From Lactiplantibacillus plantarum EGD-AQ4 (GTDB lineage: Bacteria > Bacillota > Bacilli > Lactobacillales > Lactobacillaceae): DNA of 64,000 bases. The first letter of the stretch is position 1. Every line of letters starts with the position of its first letter. Shown in pieces: positions 63,707 through 64,000 of the stretch. The position numbers and the translations under genes were made by a program. The notes beneath the pieces were generated by a model that was not told where the DNA came from, did no database searches, and saw nothing but the letters and a program-made list of their open reading frames with translations. The DNA lies in contig NZ_AVAQ01000009.1 of the NCBI RefSeq assembly GCF_000463075.2, positions 1 through 64,000 on the forward strand, in the 5' to 3' direction.

Positions 63707-64000
63707 ATAAATCATGATTAAATCGTGCCGATTAGTTCAAAGTCAAAGGCAGCCAGCTTAGAACCGCTGGAAATAGTGCGAGTTAGCGTAAAGGTGATGG
63801 ATAGACGCGGCCTATGCCGGCTTCCAGGCATTTCTGACAACGCTGGAACGCGATGGACACAGATTTAAGCCGAAAGCCCACGTCTTAAATACTGGTCTTC
63901 CACTAACCAAGCACAAAACGCTTGCTAAGTGGAATTTCATCGCTGAGCATTGTCAGAAAAGCCTTCCAGCCGGGGATGGTATTCGAAAGGCAGACACGTG
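63707..64000 (+). repeat. Composite repeat, copy 11: A arm, cut by window edge
   Basis: The copy begins ATAAATCATGATTAAATC. The A arm is complete: P1 (63819-63844 with 63946-63971), junction pair GCGATG (63850-63855) with CATCGC (63938-63943), P2 (63863-63869 with 63884-63890) and P3 (TTCCACT 63898-63904 with AGTGGAA 63928-63934). The spacer and B arm lie beyond base 64000. Confidence 0.88.

Noticed and set aside
1..64000. CRISPR array
   Set aside because: The repeated units are long, structured, dispersed singly and without regular spacers; no cas genes are present.

Overview
This window is chromosomal DNA of a lactic acid bacterium of the Lactiplantibacillus plantarum group (L. plantarum, L. 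pentosus or L. paraplantarum). The protein set fits that group: a Cys-nucleophile bile salt hydrolase/penicillin acylase, a MutY without its iron-sulfur cluster, PEP carboxykinase, a CopY/CopB copper system, a type II nucleoside deoxyribosyltransferase and small membrane proteins typical of lactobacilli. GTG and TTG starts behind strong Shine-Dalgarno sequences are common. I could run no database search, so the species is not settled. I see no rRNA, tRNA, CRISPR array, prophage or complete insertion sequence.

Layout. 0.6-5 kb: a BCCT osmolyte carrier with a long structured leader, then a P1B metal ATPase with a small membrane protein. 5.5-15.7 kb: a glycosyltransferase-like protein of unknown role, adenine deaminase behind a purine riboswitch, a double-SIS protein, an NhaC-family carrier behind a tyrosine-type T-box, an amino acid permease and an anchored alpha/beta hydrolase. 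15.8-25.8 kb: a PgpA-family phosphatase, a MarR/NmrA operon with a 26-bp palindrome, an Spx paralogue lacking one switch cysteine, MutY, and an Hsp20 gene under a CIRCE element. 25.8-33 kb: an EamA transporter, a VIT-family pair behind Fur/PerR-like boxes, bsh, and copB and copY with cop boxes. 33-50 kb: small membrane and regulatory genes, two MFS exporters, an NCS1 permease, a deoxyribosyltransferase, a P2-type cation ATPase, a cytosolic 5'-nucleotidase-type phosphoesterase and an AEC carrier. 51-64 kb: orphan HicB- and MazE-type proteins, an aldo/keto reductase, a split ThrE exporter, UppP, a TetR/macrodomain operon, a DUF1002 secreted protein, MarR and TetR regulators, and pckA behind a CcpA-type site.

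The most unusual content is non-coding. About ten intergenic loci carry copies or remnants of one composite repeat. The complete copy (39826-40711) is about 886 bp, with perfect 21-bp terminal inverted repeats and two inward-facing arms (A and B) separated by a conserved spacer. Each arm can fold into a long stem carrying two side hairpins. The two arms differ in sequence but share this architecture, and copies of the A arm differ by matched base-pair changes in the stems. Several other loci are internal-deletion derivatives that keep both ends. Many copies start just downstream of rho-independent terminators. No transposase is present in the window. I do not recognise this element; it looks like a mobile, non-autonomous structured element or a large RNA.

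Regulation readable from the sequence: T-box (tyrosine-type), guanine-type purine riboswitch, CIRCE/HrcA, CopY cop boxes, Fur/PerR-like boxes, a CcpA cre site, and a MarR palindrome.
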